A stretch of DNA of 64,000 nucleotides from Bacteroidetes bacterium ADurb.Bin013 (GTDB lineage: Bacteria; Bacteroidota; Bacteroidia; Bacteroidales; UBA932): the NCBI GenBank assembly GCA_002071385.1, contig MWFB01000002.1:62001-126000 (forward strand), read 5' to 3'. Numbering within the stretch: the stretch's first letter is position 1; each line of letters starts with the position of its first letter. Shown here piece after piece: positions 27,769-38,280 of the stretch. Position numbers and translations under genes: made by a program. The notes below the pieces were generated by a model. It was not told the origin of the DNA, ran no database searches, and saw only the letters and a program-made list of their open reading frames with translations.

Positions 27769-29171
27769 TGAAAGATCCCCTGAAACCCGGAATTTTCAAA
27801 ATCGTATCCCGCCAGGCTGCTGCTAGGAATGTACGTGCCTATGTAATAGGCGGATATGTCCGTGATCATTTCCTGAAACGTCCCTGCACTGATATTGATA
27901 TTGTGGTGGAAGGCAATGGAATGGAACTTGCATCTGACGTGGCTTCCGTACTAAAGGTAAATGCTACACTGTTTAAGAATTTTGGTACAGCCATGTTGCG
28001 CTACCGCGGATTGGAAATTGAATTCGTCGGGGCCAGAAAGGAATCTTACAGTACTGATTCAAGGAAACCTGTTGTGGAAAACGGGACCGTGGAAGATGAC
28101 CAGAAAAGGCGTGACTTCACTATTAACGCTATGGCATTCAGCCTGCAGCAGGAGGATTACGGATCCCTTACCGACCCGTTCAATGGGCTTAATGATCTGC
28201 ATGATAAGGTTATACGTACTCCTTTAGATCCGGACAAGACTTTCAGCGATGATCCTCTGAGAATGATCCGGGCCATCCGGTTTGCAGCTCAGCTGGAGTT
28301 CACCATTGACAATACAGCATTCAATTCCATACAAAGGAATGCAGACAGGATTCAGATTGTTTCCCAGGAAAGGATCACTACTGAATTGCAAAAGATCATG
28401 GCCTCCCGGAAACCTTCCGCCGGTTTTTACCTGTTGGAAAAAAGCGGGCTTCTTGCCATCATCCTTCCACAGGTAGCACTGTTGCAGGGTGTGGAAACCA
28501 TGGAAGGAAAAGGTCATAAGGAAAATTTCAGTCACACCATGGAAGTGCTCGACAACGTTGCATCCATGACTGACAATATCTGGCTTCGCTGGGCAGCCCT
28601 GTTACACGATATTGGCAAACCTTCCACCAGGCACTTTGATAAGGAGACGGGGTGGACTTTTCACGGTCATGATTTCGTCGGGAGTAAAATGATACCCGGC
28701 ATTTTCCGTCAACTCAGATTGCCACTGGGTGAGGAAATGAAATACGTAAGAAAATTGGTTCAGCTCCACTTGAGACCTATAGCCCTTGTCAACAATGTGA
28801 GTGATTCCGGGGCGCGCAGGCTTTTGTTCGAGGCAGGGGAAGACATTGATGACCTGATGTTGCTGTGCCGAGCAGATATTACATCAAAAAACCCCATGAC
28901 GGTGAGACATCATCTCGGTAATTTTGAACAGGTAAGTAAAAAGCTCATCCAGGTCGAGGAAAAGGATGCTATCCGGAATTTCCAGCCCCCCATCTCGGGA
29001 GAGATAATCATGAAGACATACAACCTTCCTCCCTGCCGGGAAGTAGGTCTGATCAAAGATCATATCAAGGAGGCTATCCTGGATGGAAAAATCGGCAACA
29101 ATTATGAGGAGGCACTGGACCTGATGAAACAAAGGGCGGCAGAACTGGGAATCAGTGAAGCAGGTGCATGA
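27768..29171 (+). CDS. CCA tRNA nucleotidyltransferase / polynucleotide adenylyltransferase family protein
   Basis: 467 aa. N-terminal nucleotidyltransferase head with [22 protein letters not shown] near 25-46 (catalytic DxD), [19 protein letters not shown] near 105-123 and the [12 protein letters not shown] motif near 163; a middle HD domain with [15 protein letters not shown] near 280 and [12 protein letters not shown]. This is the bacterial CCA-adding/poly(A) polymerase family; with the tRNA gene here lacking encoded CCA, a CCA-adding enzyme is needed, but CCA versus A-adding cannot be separated by eye. Its 3' end overlaps the opposing folE by 20 bases. Confidence 0.9.
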   Translation: MKDPLKPGIFKIVSRQAAARNVRAYVIGGYVRDHFLKRPCTDIDIVVEGNGMELASDVASVLKVNATLFKNFGTAMLRYRGLEIEFVGARKESYSTDSRKPVVENGTVEDDQKRRDFTINAMAFSLQQEDYGSLTDPFNGLNDLHDKVIRTPLDPDKTFSDDPLRMIRAIRFAAQLEFTIDNTAFNSIQRNADRIQIVSQERITTELQKIMASRKPSAGFYLLEKSGLLAIILPQVALLQGVETMEGKGHKENFSHTMEVLDNVASMTDNIWLRWAALLHDIGKPSTRHFDKETGWTFHGHDFVGSKMIPGIFRQLRLPLGEEMKYVRKLVQLHLRPIALVNNVSDSGARRLLFEAGEDIDDLMLLCRADITSKNPMTVRHHLGNFEQVSKKLIQVEEKDAIRNFQPPISGEIIMKTYNLPPCREVGLIKDHIKEAILDGKIGNNYEEALDLMKQRAAELGISEAGA

Positions 29172-29739
29172 GTTCTTCCCTGGTACGCATATCCTTCAGG
29201 AATGTTCCTGTGAAGGCCGAGGTCACCATTTTTGAATGCTGTTTCTGCACACCGCGTATCTGCATGCACATATGCTCGGCTTCAATCACAACGGCTACAC
29301 CCATGGGGTTGAGAGTCTCCTGAATACAATCGCGGATCTGTACTGTTAAGCGCTCCTGTACCTGGAATCTCCGGGCAAATGTCTCCACAACCCTGGTTAT
29401 CTTGCTGATCCCGGTGATAAAGCCATTTGGAATGTAAGCCACATGGGCCTTTCCATAAAAAGGAAGCATATGGTGTTCACACAGGGAATACATTTCTATA
29501 TCCCTTATAAGGACCATTTGCTGGTATTCTTCACGGAACTTGGCTGAGTTCAGAATGGCAGCCGGATCTTCCAGGTATCCTTTGGTTAAAAACTGCATGG
29601 CTTGTGCTACCCTCAGCGGGGTCCTGAGCAGTCCTTCCCTTTCTGTATCCTCTCCCAGCAGTTGTAGTGCTTCCTTGTAAAGTTCTTCCAGTTTTCTAGT
29701 CGTTTCGGGTGTAAAATGATCGTTGTTGGTATAAGACAT
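29152..29739 (-). CDS. folE: GTP cyclohydrolase I
   Basis: Converts GTP to dihydroneopterin triphosphate, first step of folate synthesis (195 aa). Key stretches: [16 protein letters not shown] near 34, [21 protein letters not shown] near 82-102 (zinc Cys and His and the catalytic His), [12 protein letters not shown] near 144 and the second zinc Cys region in EHMCMQIRG near 160. Its 3' end overlaps the CCA-type gene on the other strand. Other folate genes are absent from the window. Confidence 0.96.
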   Translation of the reverse strand: MSYTNNDHFTPETTRKLEELYKEALQLLGEDTEREGLLRTPLRVAQAMQFLTKGYLEDPAAILNSAKFREEYQQMVLIRDIEMYSLCEHHMLPFYGKAHVAYIPNGFITGISKITRVVETFARRFQVQERLTVQIRDCIQETLNPMGVAVVIEAEHMCMQIRGVQKQHSKMVTSAFTGTFLKDMRTREELMHLLH

Positions 29740-29765
29740 GGGTAAACGGATATGGATTTAAAAAA

Positions 29766-29795
29766 CAAAAGTACAAAAAAAACCAACCCCGCAAA
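29766..29795 (-). promoter_or_regulatory. Putative promoter of folE
   Basis: On the minus strand, TTTG (29795-29792) and TACTTTTG (29773-29766) match -33 and -7 elements with 18 bases between. The folE ATG is 26 bases further. The rest of the 137-bp gap is A-rich, with a weaker TACATTCG (29864-29871) that could serve the rightward gene. Confidence 0.55.
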
Positions 29796-29876
29796 AACCT
29801 TAAACTTTCAGAACCTGCAGTAGTCAAATGGAAAATCAAGGTGTAGACTAATCATATTTTTTGTACATTCGCAACC

Positions 29877-30590
29877 ATGGAAAAAGAAGTACTTATCAAG
29901 ATCAGGGGAATTAAGAAAATTTACAAGATGGGAACCCAGGAAGTGCGTGCTCTGAACGGTATAGACCTGGAAATCCGGAAGAACGAATATGTGGCGATCA
30001 TGGGTCCGTCGGGATCCGGTAAATCCACATTGATGAATTTGCTGGGATGTCTGGATACGCCTACTGAAGGAACGTATATCCTGAACGGAACAGATGTTAG
30101 CCAGATGCGGGACGACCAGCTGGCAGAAGTAAGAAACAAGGAAATCGGATTCGTTTTCCAATCATTTAACCTGCTACCCAGGTACAATGCCCTCAATAAT
30201 GTTGCATTACCATTGATATACGCAGGTTTGCCACGGCAGGAAAGGGAGCGGGAGGCTAAAAAAGCCCTTGTCAACGTTGATCTTGAAGACAGGATGGACC
30301 ACAAGCCCAACGAGTTATCGGGAGGACAAAAACAAAGGGTAGCCCTTGCCCGGGCCATGGTCAACAATCCGTCAATCATACTGGCCGACGAGCCGACTGG
30401 TAATCTGGATACCAAAACATCCCTGGACATCATGGCACTCTTTGAACAAGTATACGCCAAGGGAAACACCATAATTGTTGTTACCCATGAGGAAGACATT
30501 GCCCGTTATGCACGGCGGGTGGTTCGCCTGAGAGACGGACTTGTAGAAAGTGACGAGATTAACGCCAATCCGGCGCTTGGCAATTCATGA
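29877..30590 (+). CDS. ABC transporter ATP-binding protein (LolD/MacB type) without adjacent permease
   Basis: 237 aa. Walker [16 protein letters not shown] near 42-56, the Q-loop [19 protein letters not shown] near 92, signature [14 protein letters not shown] near 145 and Walker [13 protein letters not shown] near 165; [10 protein letters not shown] and [10 protein letters not shown] are typical of the LolD/MacB/FtsE-like branch that works with FtsX-fold permeases in lipoprotein release or macrolide efflux. No FtsX-type permease lies next to it; the following gene is unrelated. Partner must be encoded elsewhere. Confidence 0.9.
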   Translation: MEKEVLIKIRGIKKIYKMGTQEVRALNGIDLEIRKNEYVAIMGPSGSGKSTLMNLLGCLDTPTEGTYILNGTDVSQMRDDQLAEVRNKEIGFVFQSFNLLPRYNALNNVALPLIYAGLPRQEREREAKKALVNVDLEDRMDHKPNELSGGQKQRVALARAMVNNPSIILADEPTGNLDTKTSLDIMALFEQVYAKGNTIIVVTHEEDIARYARRVVRLRDGLVESDEINANPALGNS

Positions 30591-31138
30591 GCAAGATATA
30601 CACAGGCAACGGAGACAACGGATCCACTTCACTCCAGGACGGGAGCAGGGTATCCAAGGCTCACCCGCGTGTGGCAGCATATGGGAAAGCAGATGAGCTC
30701 ATATCCTGGATCGGACTTATCCGATCCCATCCGGATTTCTCCTCTGACGGGGAATTGCATGAAATCAATCATTTTTTGCGAAAAATCCAGGTGGGTCTGA
30801 TGTATCTGGCTAGAAGACTGGCTTCGAATGATTCATCCCGGCTTTTTTATTACGATTTTGAAACCGCCACCAAAGCCCTGGAAGAATCGATAGACATCAT
30901 GCAGGCACGTCTGCCTGCCATCCATTCTTTCATACTTCCCTACAAGCCGGTAATTTCATCACATATTCATATAGCCCGTACCATCTGTCGTGAGACAGAA
31001 CGTTATATGGTCGTCCTTGGCACGGATATTGCCAGCGCAGATATGCTCACATACATAAACCGTCTTTCAGACTACCTTTTTGTACTGGCACGGTTCATGA
31101 CCGTTACCAATAAATGTGAAGAAGATAATTTTGTGTAA
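30587..31138 (+). CDS. PduO-type cob(I)alamin adenosyltransferase family protein (divergent)
   Basis: 183 aa, five-helix bundle family that adenosylates cob(I)alamin from ATP. The N-terminal ATP motif is recognisable ([20 protein letters not shown]; canonical YTRTGDDGTT) and [16 protein letters not shown] corresponds to RVxAYGxVDELNSxIG; the C-terminal ICRETERYM corresponds to CRRAER. Several normally strict positions differ (Arg of the first motif is Gly, VDELNS is ADELIS), so activity is plausible but not certain. ATGA overlap with the preceding ABC gene. Confidence 0.8.
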   Translation: MSKIYTGNGDNGSTSLQDGSRVSKAHPRVAAYGKADELISWIGLIRSHPDFSSDGELHEINHFLRKIQVGLMYLARRLASNDSSRLFYYDFETATKALEESIDIMQARLPAIHSFILPYKPVISSHIHIARTICRETERYMVVLGTDIASADMLTYINRLSDYLFVLARFMTVTNKCEEDNFV

Positions 31139-31143
31139 CTTTG
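31136..31143 (+). promoter_or_regulatory. Putative -7 box of the DUF2795 gene (TAACTTTG)
   Basis: Exact consensus overlapping the stop codon of the adenosyltransferase gene, 24 bases before the ATG at 31168. No clear TTTG at -33. Confidence 0.45.
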
Positions 31144-31167
31144 TTCACTTTTTTTAAAATTTCAACG

Positions 31168-31389
31168 ATGTACTGGACACTTGAATTGGCATCAAAACTT
31201 GAAGACGCTCCATGGCCAGCTACCAAGGAGGAGCTTATTGATTATGCCACACGCTCGGGCGCTCCGCTGGAAGTTATTGAAAACCTGTCAGACCTGGAGG
31301 ACGATGGTGAAATTTATGATAGTATAGAAGACATCTGGCCTGACTATCCCAGCAAGGAAGATTTCTTTTTCAACGAAGATGAATATTAA
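31168..31389 (+). CDS. DUF2795 small acidic protein
   Basis: 73 aa, strongly acidic, no signal peptide. The sequence from MYWTLELASKLEDAPWPATK through ELIDYATRSGAPLEVIENL matches the DUF2795 pattern; the last third is rich in Asp, Glu, Tyr and Trp. I recognise it as a highly conserved small protein of Bacteroidota with no known function. The ATG at 31168 gives the conserved N terminus; an upstream in-frame start overlaps the promoter box. trkA follows after nine bases. Confidence 0.88.
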   Translation: MYWTLELASKLEDAPWPATKEELIDYATRSGAPLEVIENLSDLEDDGEIYDSIEDIWPDYPSKEDFFFNEDEY

Positions 31390-31398
31390 AATCATTGA

Positions 31399-32751
31399 AT
31401 GAACATAATTATTGCCGGAGCCGGAGAGGTCGGTTTTCATCTGGCAAAAATGTTGTCCGATGAAAACCACCAGATCACAATAGTTGATAAAAATGAAGCC
31501 CGCCTGAACCAGATAGCAGAGACTTCAGATGTGGTTCCTGTGGCCGGAATCGTGACATCCATATCTACCCTGGAAAAAGCAGGAATCAGCCGTTGTGATT
31601 TATTCATTGCCGTAAGTCCTGCCGAAGAACAGGATATGAACATTGTGGCAGCCCTGCTGGCTAAACAACTGGGAGCCAAACGCGTGACTGCCCGTATCAA
31701 TAACAATGAGTACCTGAAACAAGAGAACAGGGTCCTGTTTACCGAAATGGGTATTGACCTGCTGTTTTATCCTGAAAATATTGCAGCACATGAAATCGTT
31801 GACCTGCTGAAACAATCAGGCACTTCAGAATTCATGGATTTCTCCGGAGGCAGGTTGCAGCTGATAGTGCTGAAACTGCAGGAAAGTTCGTCCATAGTAA
31901 ATAAAAGCCTGAAACAGGTGGCCGAAGAAAACGGGGGAAATATTCCTTTCCGGGCAGTAGCCATTGCGCGTGAAGGCAATACAATAATTCCCCGTAAAGA
32001 CACTGTTTTTCAGTTACATGACCTTGTTTTTGTCATTACCAAAAGAGAAGCCGCCCATGCAGCAATGGTGCTTACCGGGAAAGAAAACATGGTGGTAAGA
32101 AACCTTATGATCATGGGGGGCGGCAGGGTTGGTGAAATGGTTGCACATCAAATGGAATCCGCTATTGAAATAATACGGATTGTTGAAATTGACAGCAACC
32201 GCTGTCGTGAATTAACCGTCTCCCTGCCACGTTCCCTGATCATTAATGGCGATGCCCGCAATACAGACCTCCTGCTGGAGGAAGATCTTACGCAAATGGA
32301 TGCCTTTGTGGCTGTTACTTCCAGTGCCGAAGCCAATATCCTTTCCTGTATGGCTGCCAAAAGGGCGGGAGTCAAAAAAGCCATAGCTCAGGTCGAGAAT
32401 CTTGATTATATCAAGCTGGCGGAAAGCGTGGGAGTAGATGCCACAATCAATAAAAAACTCATAACGGCAAGCAGGATATTTCGTTTCACCATGACAGGCG
32501 ATGTGCCCACCATGAAATGCCTGAATGGATCCGATGCCGAAGTTATGGAATTCATAGCCAAACCCCGCAGTCTGGTAACGCAGAAAATAGTAAGGGACCT
32601 TGGCTTCCCCCGTGACGCTATCATAGGAGGTATAACCAGGGGAAACACCAGCCTGATTGTACGTGGAGACACCGAAATCAAACCATACGACAGGGTGGTT
32701 GTCTTCTCCCTTCCTTCCGCGCTGCCGACTATTCATAGATTTTTCGTATAA
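31399..32751 (+). CDS. trkA: Trk system potassium transporter TrkA
   Basis: Cytoplasmic NAD(H)-binding regulator of TrkH/KtrB potassium channels (450 aa). Two RCK units in tandem: the first with IIIAGAGEVGFHLAKML (residues 3-19) and VDKNEARL; the second with LMIMGGGRVGEMVAHQME near 236-253 and EIDSNRC; each is followed by a TrkA_C domain (about 140-220 and 370-450). Both Rossmann glycine motifs are intact. The membrane partner TrkH, usually next door, is absent; the next gene is an AraC-type regulator in the opposite direction, 3 bp away. Confidence 0.93.
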   Translation: MNIIIAGAGEVGFHLAKMLSDENHQITIVDKNEARLNQIAETSDVVPVAGIVTSISTLEKAGISRCDLFIAVSPAEEQDMNIVAALLAKQLGAKRVTARINNNEYLKQENRVLFTEMGIDLLFYPENIAAHEIVDLLKQSGTSEFMDFSGGRLQLIVLKLQESSSIVNKSLKQVAEENGGNIPFRAVAIAREGNTIIPRKDTVFQLHDLVFVITKREAAHAAMVLTGKENMVVRNLMIMGGGRVGEMVAHQMESAIEIIRIVEIDSNRCRELTVSLPRSLIINGDARNTDLLLEEDLTQMDAFVAVTSSAEANILSCMAAKRAGVKKAIAQVENLDYIKLAESVGVDATINKKLITASRIFRFTMTGDVPTMKCLNGSDAEVMEFIAKPRSLVTQKIVRDLGFPRDAIIGGITRGNTSLIVRGDTEIKPYDRVVVFSLPSALPTIHRFFV

Positions 32752-32754
32752 AAG

Positions 32755-33216
32755 CTACTTGCGCTTTTGGTAAAAATATTGACGGGGCGTACAGGACTCC
32801 CTGGCTTTGAATACCCTGCAAAAAGAGCGAACTGAATTGAAGCCGCATGTCATTGCAAGGTCCTCCAGGTCAATCTTATTGCCGGGCTCTTTATCTATTA
32901 TGTTTTTGGCTGCTTCTATCCTGTATAAATTAACCCATTCGCAAAAATTGTTACCATACATACGGTGAATAGCCCTGGAAAGGTAGGACCGGTTAGTGTG
33001 TGTTGCCCGGCACAACTTCTCTATGGTAAGACACGGATCTTTATAAAACGCTTCCTGAACCATCATTTTATTCATTTTTAGAATGATGTCTTCCGGATTT
33101 TCCGGGTATGCCGCATCTTTTTTAACGAACAATACGGGATTGGTCAAAAGCCAGCCCCGTGTACACCTGGTGACTCTTTTTATTAAATTATTCTTGTTTT
33201 TCATAATCTTTCTCAT
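32755..33216 (-). CDS. AraC-family DNA-binding protein (HTH domain only)
   Basis: 153 aa. The C-terminal 100 residues are a complete AraC HTH pair: LTIEKLCRATHTNRSYLSRAIHRM then IDLEDLAMTCGFNSVRSFCRVFKA and CTPRQYF. There is no sensing domain; the N terminus is a short basic region with GWLLTNPVLF. The start overlaps the end of the membrane AraC-type gene upstream by 29 bases; ATG 33204, preceded by AGAAAG, is an alternative start. Together with the upstream gene it may be a split or duplicated regulator. Confidence 0.85.
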   Translation of the reverse strand: MRKIMKNKNNLIKRVTRCTRGWLLTNPVLFVKKDAAYPENPEDIILKMNKMMVQEAFYKDPCLTIEKLCRATHTNRSYLSRAIHRMYGNNFCEWVNLYRIEAAKNIIDKEPGNKIDLEDLAMTCGFNSVRSFCRVFKARESCTPRQYFYQKRK

Positions 33217-34330
33217 TATTGATTTTACTGAGTTCCTTCCTGCACCACTCTCCAGGCGTCATGCACACATTCTCCCGGAAAGCAATGTTTAATGCTGTCA
33301 GGGACCTGAAGCCCGATTCGTTACATAATTCTATCAGGCGTGCCTGGGGATGTTGCCGGAAATACTCCTGGGCATGCTTTACCCGGTAGGAATTGATTAA
33401 CTGTTTAAAACTCACGCCGGCACATTCGTTCAATGCCCTTGAAACGTAAGTGATGTTGGTCCCCACACCTACGGCCATGTCGTTTCTGGTGAAAGCAGGT
33501 GATTTATATGCCTTTTCCCTGGTCAGATAGTCTTTTATTTTTTGATAGATGTCCATATAGACCCTGGTAATGTTATTGTGTTTTTCCTGAAGCGTTTGAC
33601 AAGCTACGCTGTCCTGGATCTGAGTTTCTTCCACCCATCTTCCGCCATAAACAAGGTTTGTATCTTTCATGATAATTGCCGTGATGAAAAAAATATGTGC
33701 TGGTACGAATAAGGCAAAAAATATCCTTGCAGGCCATATGAAACCTAAACCTACCAGAAGGTATGCAGCCAGAGAAATAACCGGCAGTGTAACAATCAGC
33801 AACCAGAATGAACGTATCTCTTTTTGTCCCAGTTCAAATTGATATTTCAATTCCTTATTGAGGACGAAAAATTGCATGAACCCCGATAAGATGCAGGTTA
33901 GACACAACGCACTGGCAAAACCGGAAAACAGGACACCTGTTGTAAATTCTTTCTGGATAAGTACTGCCAAGAGAATGAATAATGCATATATCCCGGGTAG
34001 AAACATCAAGCTTCTTTTCAATAAAAGATTTCTGAGATTTTTTGAGGCAATGGATGTGAATGTAATACAGTAAATCGGAAGGCATGTGAATGTAATTCTC
34101 AGATAATGATCTTCTTTAAGATAGATACCCGGAATTCCCTGCCCCCGGTAAAAAAAGATTACCCTCAGTAAATAAAGTGCACCCAAAGCCAATAAAGAAT
34201 AAATCAGGCACCTGAAGGGAATAGAAGGTGAAAAATGAAGGGCAGCTTTAACCCTGATCTTTGCCAATAAAAGAGAGGCTGCCACAGCATAAACAATTGT
34301 GGCCATTACATTTAATATAAACGCTAACAT
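33188..34330 (-). CDS. Membrane-bound AraC-family regulator (7-TM plus HTH)
   Basis: 380 aa. About seven hydrophobic segments fill residues 1-225, a linker follows, and the last 100 residues are an AraC HTH domain (MAVGVGTNITYVSRALNECAG, LIELCNESGFRSLTALNIAFRENV, MTPGEWCRKEL). This one-component layout, membrane sensor fused to a DNA-binding domain, is known in Bacteroidota. I placed the start at ATG 34330; an upstream in-frame TTG at 34378 sits inside a -7 box and is unlikely. It overlaps the downstream HTH-only regulator by 29 bases. Confidence 0.85.
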   Translation of the reverse strand: MLAFILNVMATIVYAVAASLLLAKIRVKAALHFSPSIPFRCLIYSLLALGALYLLRVIFFYRGQGIPGIYLKEDHYLRITFTCLPIYCITFTSIASKNLRNLLLKRSLMFLPGIYALFILLAVLIQKEFTTGVLFSGFASALCLTCILSGFMQFFVLNKELKYQFELGQKEIRSFWLLIVTLPVISLAAYLLVGLGFIWPARIFFALFVPAHIFFITAIIMKDTNLVYGGRWVEETQIQDSVACQTLQEKHNNITRVYMDIYQKIKDYLTREKAYKSPAFTRNDMAVGVGTNITYVSRALNECAGVSFKQLINSYRVKHAQEYFRQHPQARLIELCNESGFRSLTALNIAFRENVCMTPGEWCRKELSKINNEKDYEKQE

Positions 34331-34375
34331 AGATAGTGTGACTTGATGAATGAAAAAATAATATATGGTTTTTAT

Positions 34376-34383
34376 CAAATTTA
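34376..34383 (-). promoter_or_regulatory. Putative -7 box of the AraC pair (TAAATTTG on minus strand)
   Basis: Exact consensus on the minus strand, 45 bases upstream of the ATG at 34330. The 282-bp gap to leuS (34331-34612) holds this box, the leuS box, a TTTGTA direct repeat and an ACATG-ATTA-CATGT inverted repeat (34484-34497); I see no gene in it. Confidence 0.4.
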
Positions 34384-34455
34384 CAACTCTATTCTCTAAC
34401 GAAAAAGGATTTGCCGGTATAATTGGGAAAAAAATATTGTCCGAAAAAAATGTCC

Positions 34456-34472
34456 TTTGTATAACATTTGTA
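34456..34472. repeat. TTTGTA direct repeat in the AraC-leuS gap
   Basis: TTTGTA occurs at 34456-34461 and again at 34467-34472, 11 bp start to start, one helical turn. AraC-type proteins often bind direct repeats, so this could be an operator for the adjacent regulators; it may also be chance in AT-rich DNA. Confidence 0.3.
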
Positions 34473-34579
34473 ATTAAAAGTTTACATGATTACATGTGGA
34501 TAATCCACTAAAAAAATATATACGTTTTGCTACTTCCCTGCACCTTTTTTCCGGCCTTCCCCTGACTAAGGTTTTTTAT

Positions 34580-34587
34580 TACCTTTG
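34580..34587 (+). promoter_or_regulatory. Putative -7 box of leuS (TACCTTTG)
   Basis: Exact consensus, 25 bases before the leuS ATG at 34613. No clear TTTG lies at the -33 distance. Confidence 0.5.
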
Positions 34588-34612
34588 TGCCTTTACAAAT
34601 GACAGGAACAAG

Positions 34613-37378
34613 ATGGAGTATAATTTTTCTGATATTGAACAGAAATGGCAATCTTTCTGGTCTTCCCACAAGACCTTCAAGGTAGAGGCTGATTCCTCAT
34701 TACCAAAGTTTTATGTGCTGGATATGTTTCCCTATCCTTCAGGAGCAGGCCTGCATGTGGGCCATCCACTGGGCTATATTGCCAGCGATATTTATACACG
34801 CTATAAAAGACTGAAGGGTTACAACGTTTTGCATCCAATGGGTTATGATGCATTCGGACTGCCTGCAGAGCAGTACGCCATACAGACAGGACAACCTCCA
34901 CAGAAAACGACGTCACAGAACATCAAACGATATCGCGAACAACTGGATAAGCTTGGTTTTTCCTACGACTGGGACAGGGAAATACGAACCTGTGACCCAT
35001 CCTATTATAAATGGACACAATGGGCATTCCTGAAAATGTTCCACCACTGGTACGACATGGAGCTGGATAAAGCCTGTCCTATTGAAACACTCATTGATGC
35101 TTTCAATACCCATGGCAACACCCGGATAAAGGCTGCCCACAATTGTAAAGAAGAGTTTGGCGCCTCAGAGTGGAAAGCCTTTTCAGATAAGGAAAAAGAA
35201 GATATACTGATGAGCTATCGCATAGCCTATATTGGAGAAACAACAGTAAACTGGTGTGCCGCGCTGGGAACGGTGCTGGCAAACGACGAAGTCAGGGAAG
35301 GTTTTTCCATTCGTGGTGATTATCCGGTAGTGCAGAAAAAAATGAAACAATGGCAACTGCGGGTTTCCGCCTACGCAGAAAGATTGCTCAAGGGACTGGA
35401 GGACATTACCTGGTCAGATTCCCTGAAAGAGATGCAGCGCAACTGGATAGGCAAATCAGAAGGGGCCCAGATGGAGTTCATGGTAAAAAACGGTTCCGAG
35501 ACTTTTTCCATGTCCGTTTTTACGACAAGAGCCGATACCATTTTCGGTGTCACTTTCATGGTGCTCGCCCCTGAAAGCGAATGGGTCAACCTGCTTACAG
35601 CTCCTGAACAGAAGGAAGAGGTAGAAAAATACGTTGCCTATGTTAAAACCAAGACTGAAAGGGAACGCATGAGCCAGACACACCATGTTACCGGTGTCTT
35701 CAGCGGCTCATATGCAACCAATCCGTTTACAGGAAAAGAGATACCCGTTTGGATCAGTGAATATGTGATGGCCGGTTACGGAACCGGGGCTATCATGGCG
35801 GTTCCGGCACATGACAGCCGCGATTACATCTTTGCGAGGCATTTCAAGCTTCCCATCATACCTCTGATAGAAGGTTGCGATATAAGCAGTGAAAGCTTTG
35901 ATGCCAAAGAAGGCATCATGTGCAATTCGGGCTTTCTGGACGGAATGACTGTCCAGGAGGCAATACCTGCAGCTATAGAAGAAGTGGAAAAAAGAAAATT
36001 GGGTGTACGTACAACCAATTACCGTTTACGTGACGCTATCTTCTCCCGTCAACGCTATTGGGGAGAACCCTTCCCCATATATTACAGGGATGGTATGGCT
36101 ACCCCTCTTCCCGAATCACAATTACCCCTGGAATTACCTCCGCTGGATTCTTTCCATCCTTCTTCAAGTGGTGAGCCACCCCTGGCTAACGCAAAAAACT
36201 GGACATATGGGGAATACCCTTTGGAAACAAGCACTATGCCCGGATTTGCAGGCAGTTCTGCCTATTATTTACGGTACATGGACCCGCATAATTCCAGGGA
36301 ACTGGTTTCCAGGGACAGCAACAATTACTGGCAGGATGTGGACCTGTACATAGGAGGTACAGAACACGCCACAGGCCACCTCATCTATTCCAGGTTTTGG
36401 AACAAGTTCTTATTTGACCTGGGAATCGTCTGCAAAGAGGAACCTTTTCGCAAACTGGTGAACCAGGGTATGATACAGGGACGTTCCAATTTCGTTTACC
36501 GCATCAAAAACACAAACACATTTGTCTCCCTGGGCCTGAAAGAAAATTACAAGACAACAGAGCTTCATGTGGATGTCAACCTGGTTGAGAATGACCGTCT
36601 GAACCTGGAAGCGTTCAGGCAGTGGAATCCCGAATATAAAGATGCCCGGTTCATACTGGAAAACGGAGAATATATCTGCGGATGGACTGTTGAAAAAATG
36701 AGTAAATCCATGTTCAATGTTGTCAACCCGGATGTCATCTGTCAGCGTTACGGGGCAGACACCCTGCGGATGTACGAAATGTTCCTGGGTCCCCTGGAGC
36801 AATCCAAACCCTGGGATACTAATGGTATTGACGGCGTACACAGATTCCTGAAGAAATTCTGGAGGTTATTCTTTGACAAAAACGGGGAACTGGCCGTAAC
36901 CAATAACCCCCCAGTGGAAAAAGAGTTGAAGATCCTGCATAACCTCATCCGGAAGGTGGAAGATGACATTGAAAGTTTTTCCTTCAATACCACCATAAGC
37001 GCATTTATGATTGGGGTAAATCAGCTGACCGATCTGGATTGTCATAAAAGGGGGATCCTTGAACCGTTTGTTATCCTGATATCTCCTTACGCACCGCACA
37101 TAGCCGAAGAATTGTGGTCGCTTCTGGGTAACAAACCATCCGTGGCAAATGCAGCCTTCCCCGTGTTCAATCAGGAATTCATCAAAGAGCTGATTTTCGA
37201 GTATCCTGTTTCATTCAATGGCAAGCTCCGGTTCAAAAAAACCCTGGACATCAACATGAATAAAGATGAAATTGAACGCCTTGTCAGGGAAGACGAAAGG
37301 ACAATCAAATACAGCGGGGGCGAAAAAATCCGAAAAATCATAGTTGTTCCTGAAAAAATCATAAACATTGTGATATGA
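34613..37378 (+). CDS. leuS: Leucine--tRNA ligase
   Basis: Class I synthetase (921 aa). HIGH motif HVGH at 48-51 within [16 protein letters not shown]; the CP1 editing domain with [18 protein letters not shown] near 305 and [15 protein letters not shown] near 387 (editing Asp); and KMSKS at about 694-698. An internal region near residues 625-720 contains an additional stretch ([19 protein letters not shown]) before KMSKS, as in Bacteroidota LeuRS. The ATG at 34613 gives the conserved [13 protein letters not shown]; upstream in-frame ATGs run through the promoter. The stop overlaps the next start (ATGA). Confidence 0.97.
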   Translation: MEYNFSDIEQKWQSFWSSHKTFKVEADSSLPKFYVLDMFPYPSGAGLHVGHPLGYIASDIYTRYKRLKGYNVLHPMGYDAFGLPAEQYAIQTGQPPQKTTSQNIKRYREQLDKLGFSYDWDREIRTCDPSYYKWTQWAFLKMFHHWYDMELDKACPIETLIDAFNTHGNTRIKAAHNCKEEFGASEWKAFSDKEKEDILMSYRIAYIGETTVNWCAALGTVLANDEVREGFSIRGDYPVVQKKMKQWQLRVSAYAERLLKGLEDITWSDSLKEMQRNWIGKSEGAQMEFMVKNGSETFSMSVFTTRADTIFGVTFMVLAPESEWVNLLTAPEQKEEVEKYVAYVKTKTERERMSQTHHVTGVFSGSYATNPFTGKEIPVWISEYVMAGYGTGAIMAVPAHDSRDYIFARHFKLPIIPLIEGCDISSESFDAKEGIMCNSGFLDGMTVQEAIPAAIEEVEKRKLGVRTTNYRLRDAIFSRQRYWGEPFPIYYRDGMATPLPESQLPLELPPLDSFHPSSSGEPPLANAKNWTYGEYPLETSTMPGFAGSSAYYLRYMDPHNSRELVSRDSNNYWQDVDLYIGGTEHATGHLIYSRFWNKFLFDLGIVCKEEPFRKLVNQGMIQGRSNFVYRIKNTNTFVSLGLKENYKTTELHVDVNLVENDRLNLEAFRQWNPEYKDARFILENGEYICGWTVEKMSKSMFNVVNPDVICQRYGADTLRMYEMFLGPLEQSKPWDTNGIDGVHRFLKKFWRLFFDKNGELAVTNNPPVEKELKILHNLIRKVEDDIESFSFNTTISAFMIGVNQLTDLDCHKRGILEPFVILISPYAPHIAEELWSLLGNKPSVANAAFPVFNQEFIKELIFEYPVSFNGKLRFKKTLDINMNKDEIERLVREDERTIKYSGGEKIRKIIVVPEKIINIVI

Positions 37379-38280
37379 GAAACAGAATATCATTCAGGAT
37401 GGGTACAAGCATTAAGGAATACCTTCTCATTACCATTGGAGTGCTTGTCTATGTGGCATCCTGGACTACTTTCATTGTTCCCAATCAACTGGTGGGAGGA
37501 GGTGTTACAGGTATTTCCACACTCATCTACTACACGACCGGATTGCCAATAAGTGTTTCCTATCTGACCATCAATGCCATCCTGATAATCACAGGGCTCA
37601 AAACCATCGGCTGGAAATTCGGCGTAAAAACCATTTACGGTGTGGCCCTGGCGGGGATTTCTTTTCAGCTCATGCCAGGTCTCATCCCGGCAGATCTTAT
37701 CAAGGCGATGGCCCTCGATAACGGAAAACTTGTTTCTTCACTGCTTGGAGCTGTTATGTCCGGAGCCGGAGTAGGTATGGTCATTGCACAGGGAGGCAGT
37801 ACGGGAGGCACGGACATACTGGCGCAGATCATCGGAAAATACAGAAACATTTCACCAGGCCGGATCATGATGTACTGTGATGTGGTGATCATAGGCTCTT
37901 TGTTCTTTATCTCGGACGAGCCCACGGCTGGATTGAAACTTGCTGCTGTATTATACGGTTATTTTATTGTTGGCCTGGCTAGTTATACTGTTGATACCAT
38001 ATTATCGGGGACAAAACGCTCTGTGCAGTATTTCATATTTTCTTCCCGGCATCAGGAAATTGCAGACCGTATATCAAAAGAGCTCCAAAGAGGAGTTACC
38101 GTCATAAGCTCACAGGGATGGTACACCAAGTCTGAACATAAGGTGTTGCTGGTGATAGTACGAAGGACTGAAACAAATGCGGTTGCGAAAATCATCAAGG
38201 AAGTCGACAGGGATGCTTTCATGTCCATGGCAAGTGTTTCCGGTGTGTACGGTGCCGGTTTTGAAGTTCTCAGGACGTAA
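37375..38280 (+). CDS. YitT family membrane protein
   Basis: 301 aa. Five or six membrane helices (about 14-200) of the YitT/DUF161 type with [19 protein letters not shown] near 36 and [14 protein letters not shown] near 141, followed by a soluble C-terminal DUF2179 domain ([25 protein letters not shown] near 240). Function is not established; the domain pairing suggests a transporter or permease with a ligand-binding tail. Overlaps leuS by four bases. Its stop directly abuts the stop of the opposing M28-like gene. Confidence 0.88.
   Translation: MRNRISFRMGTSIKEYLLITIGVLVYVASWTTFIVPNQLVGGGVTGISTLIYYTTGLPISVSYLTINAILIITGLKTIGWKFGVKTIYGVALAGISFQLMPGLIPADLIKAMALDNGKLVSSLLGAVMSGAGVGMVIAQGGSTGGTDILAQIIGKYRNISPGRIMMYCDVVIIGSLFFISDEPTAGLKLAAVLYGYFIVGLASYTVDTILSGTKRSVQYFIFSSRHQEIADRISKELQRGVTVISSQGWYTKSEHKVLLVIVRRTETNAVAKIIKEVDRDAFMSMASVSGVYGAGFEVLRT

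Noticed and set aside
32755-34330. The AraC pair as one frameshifted gene
   Set aside because: Each gene has its own complete HTH pair, so joining them would give two DNA-binding domains rather than restore a broken one.
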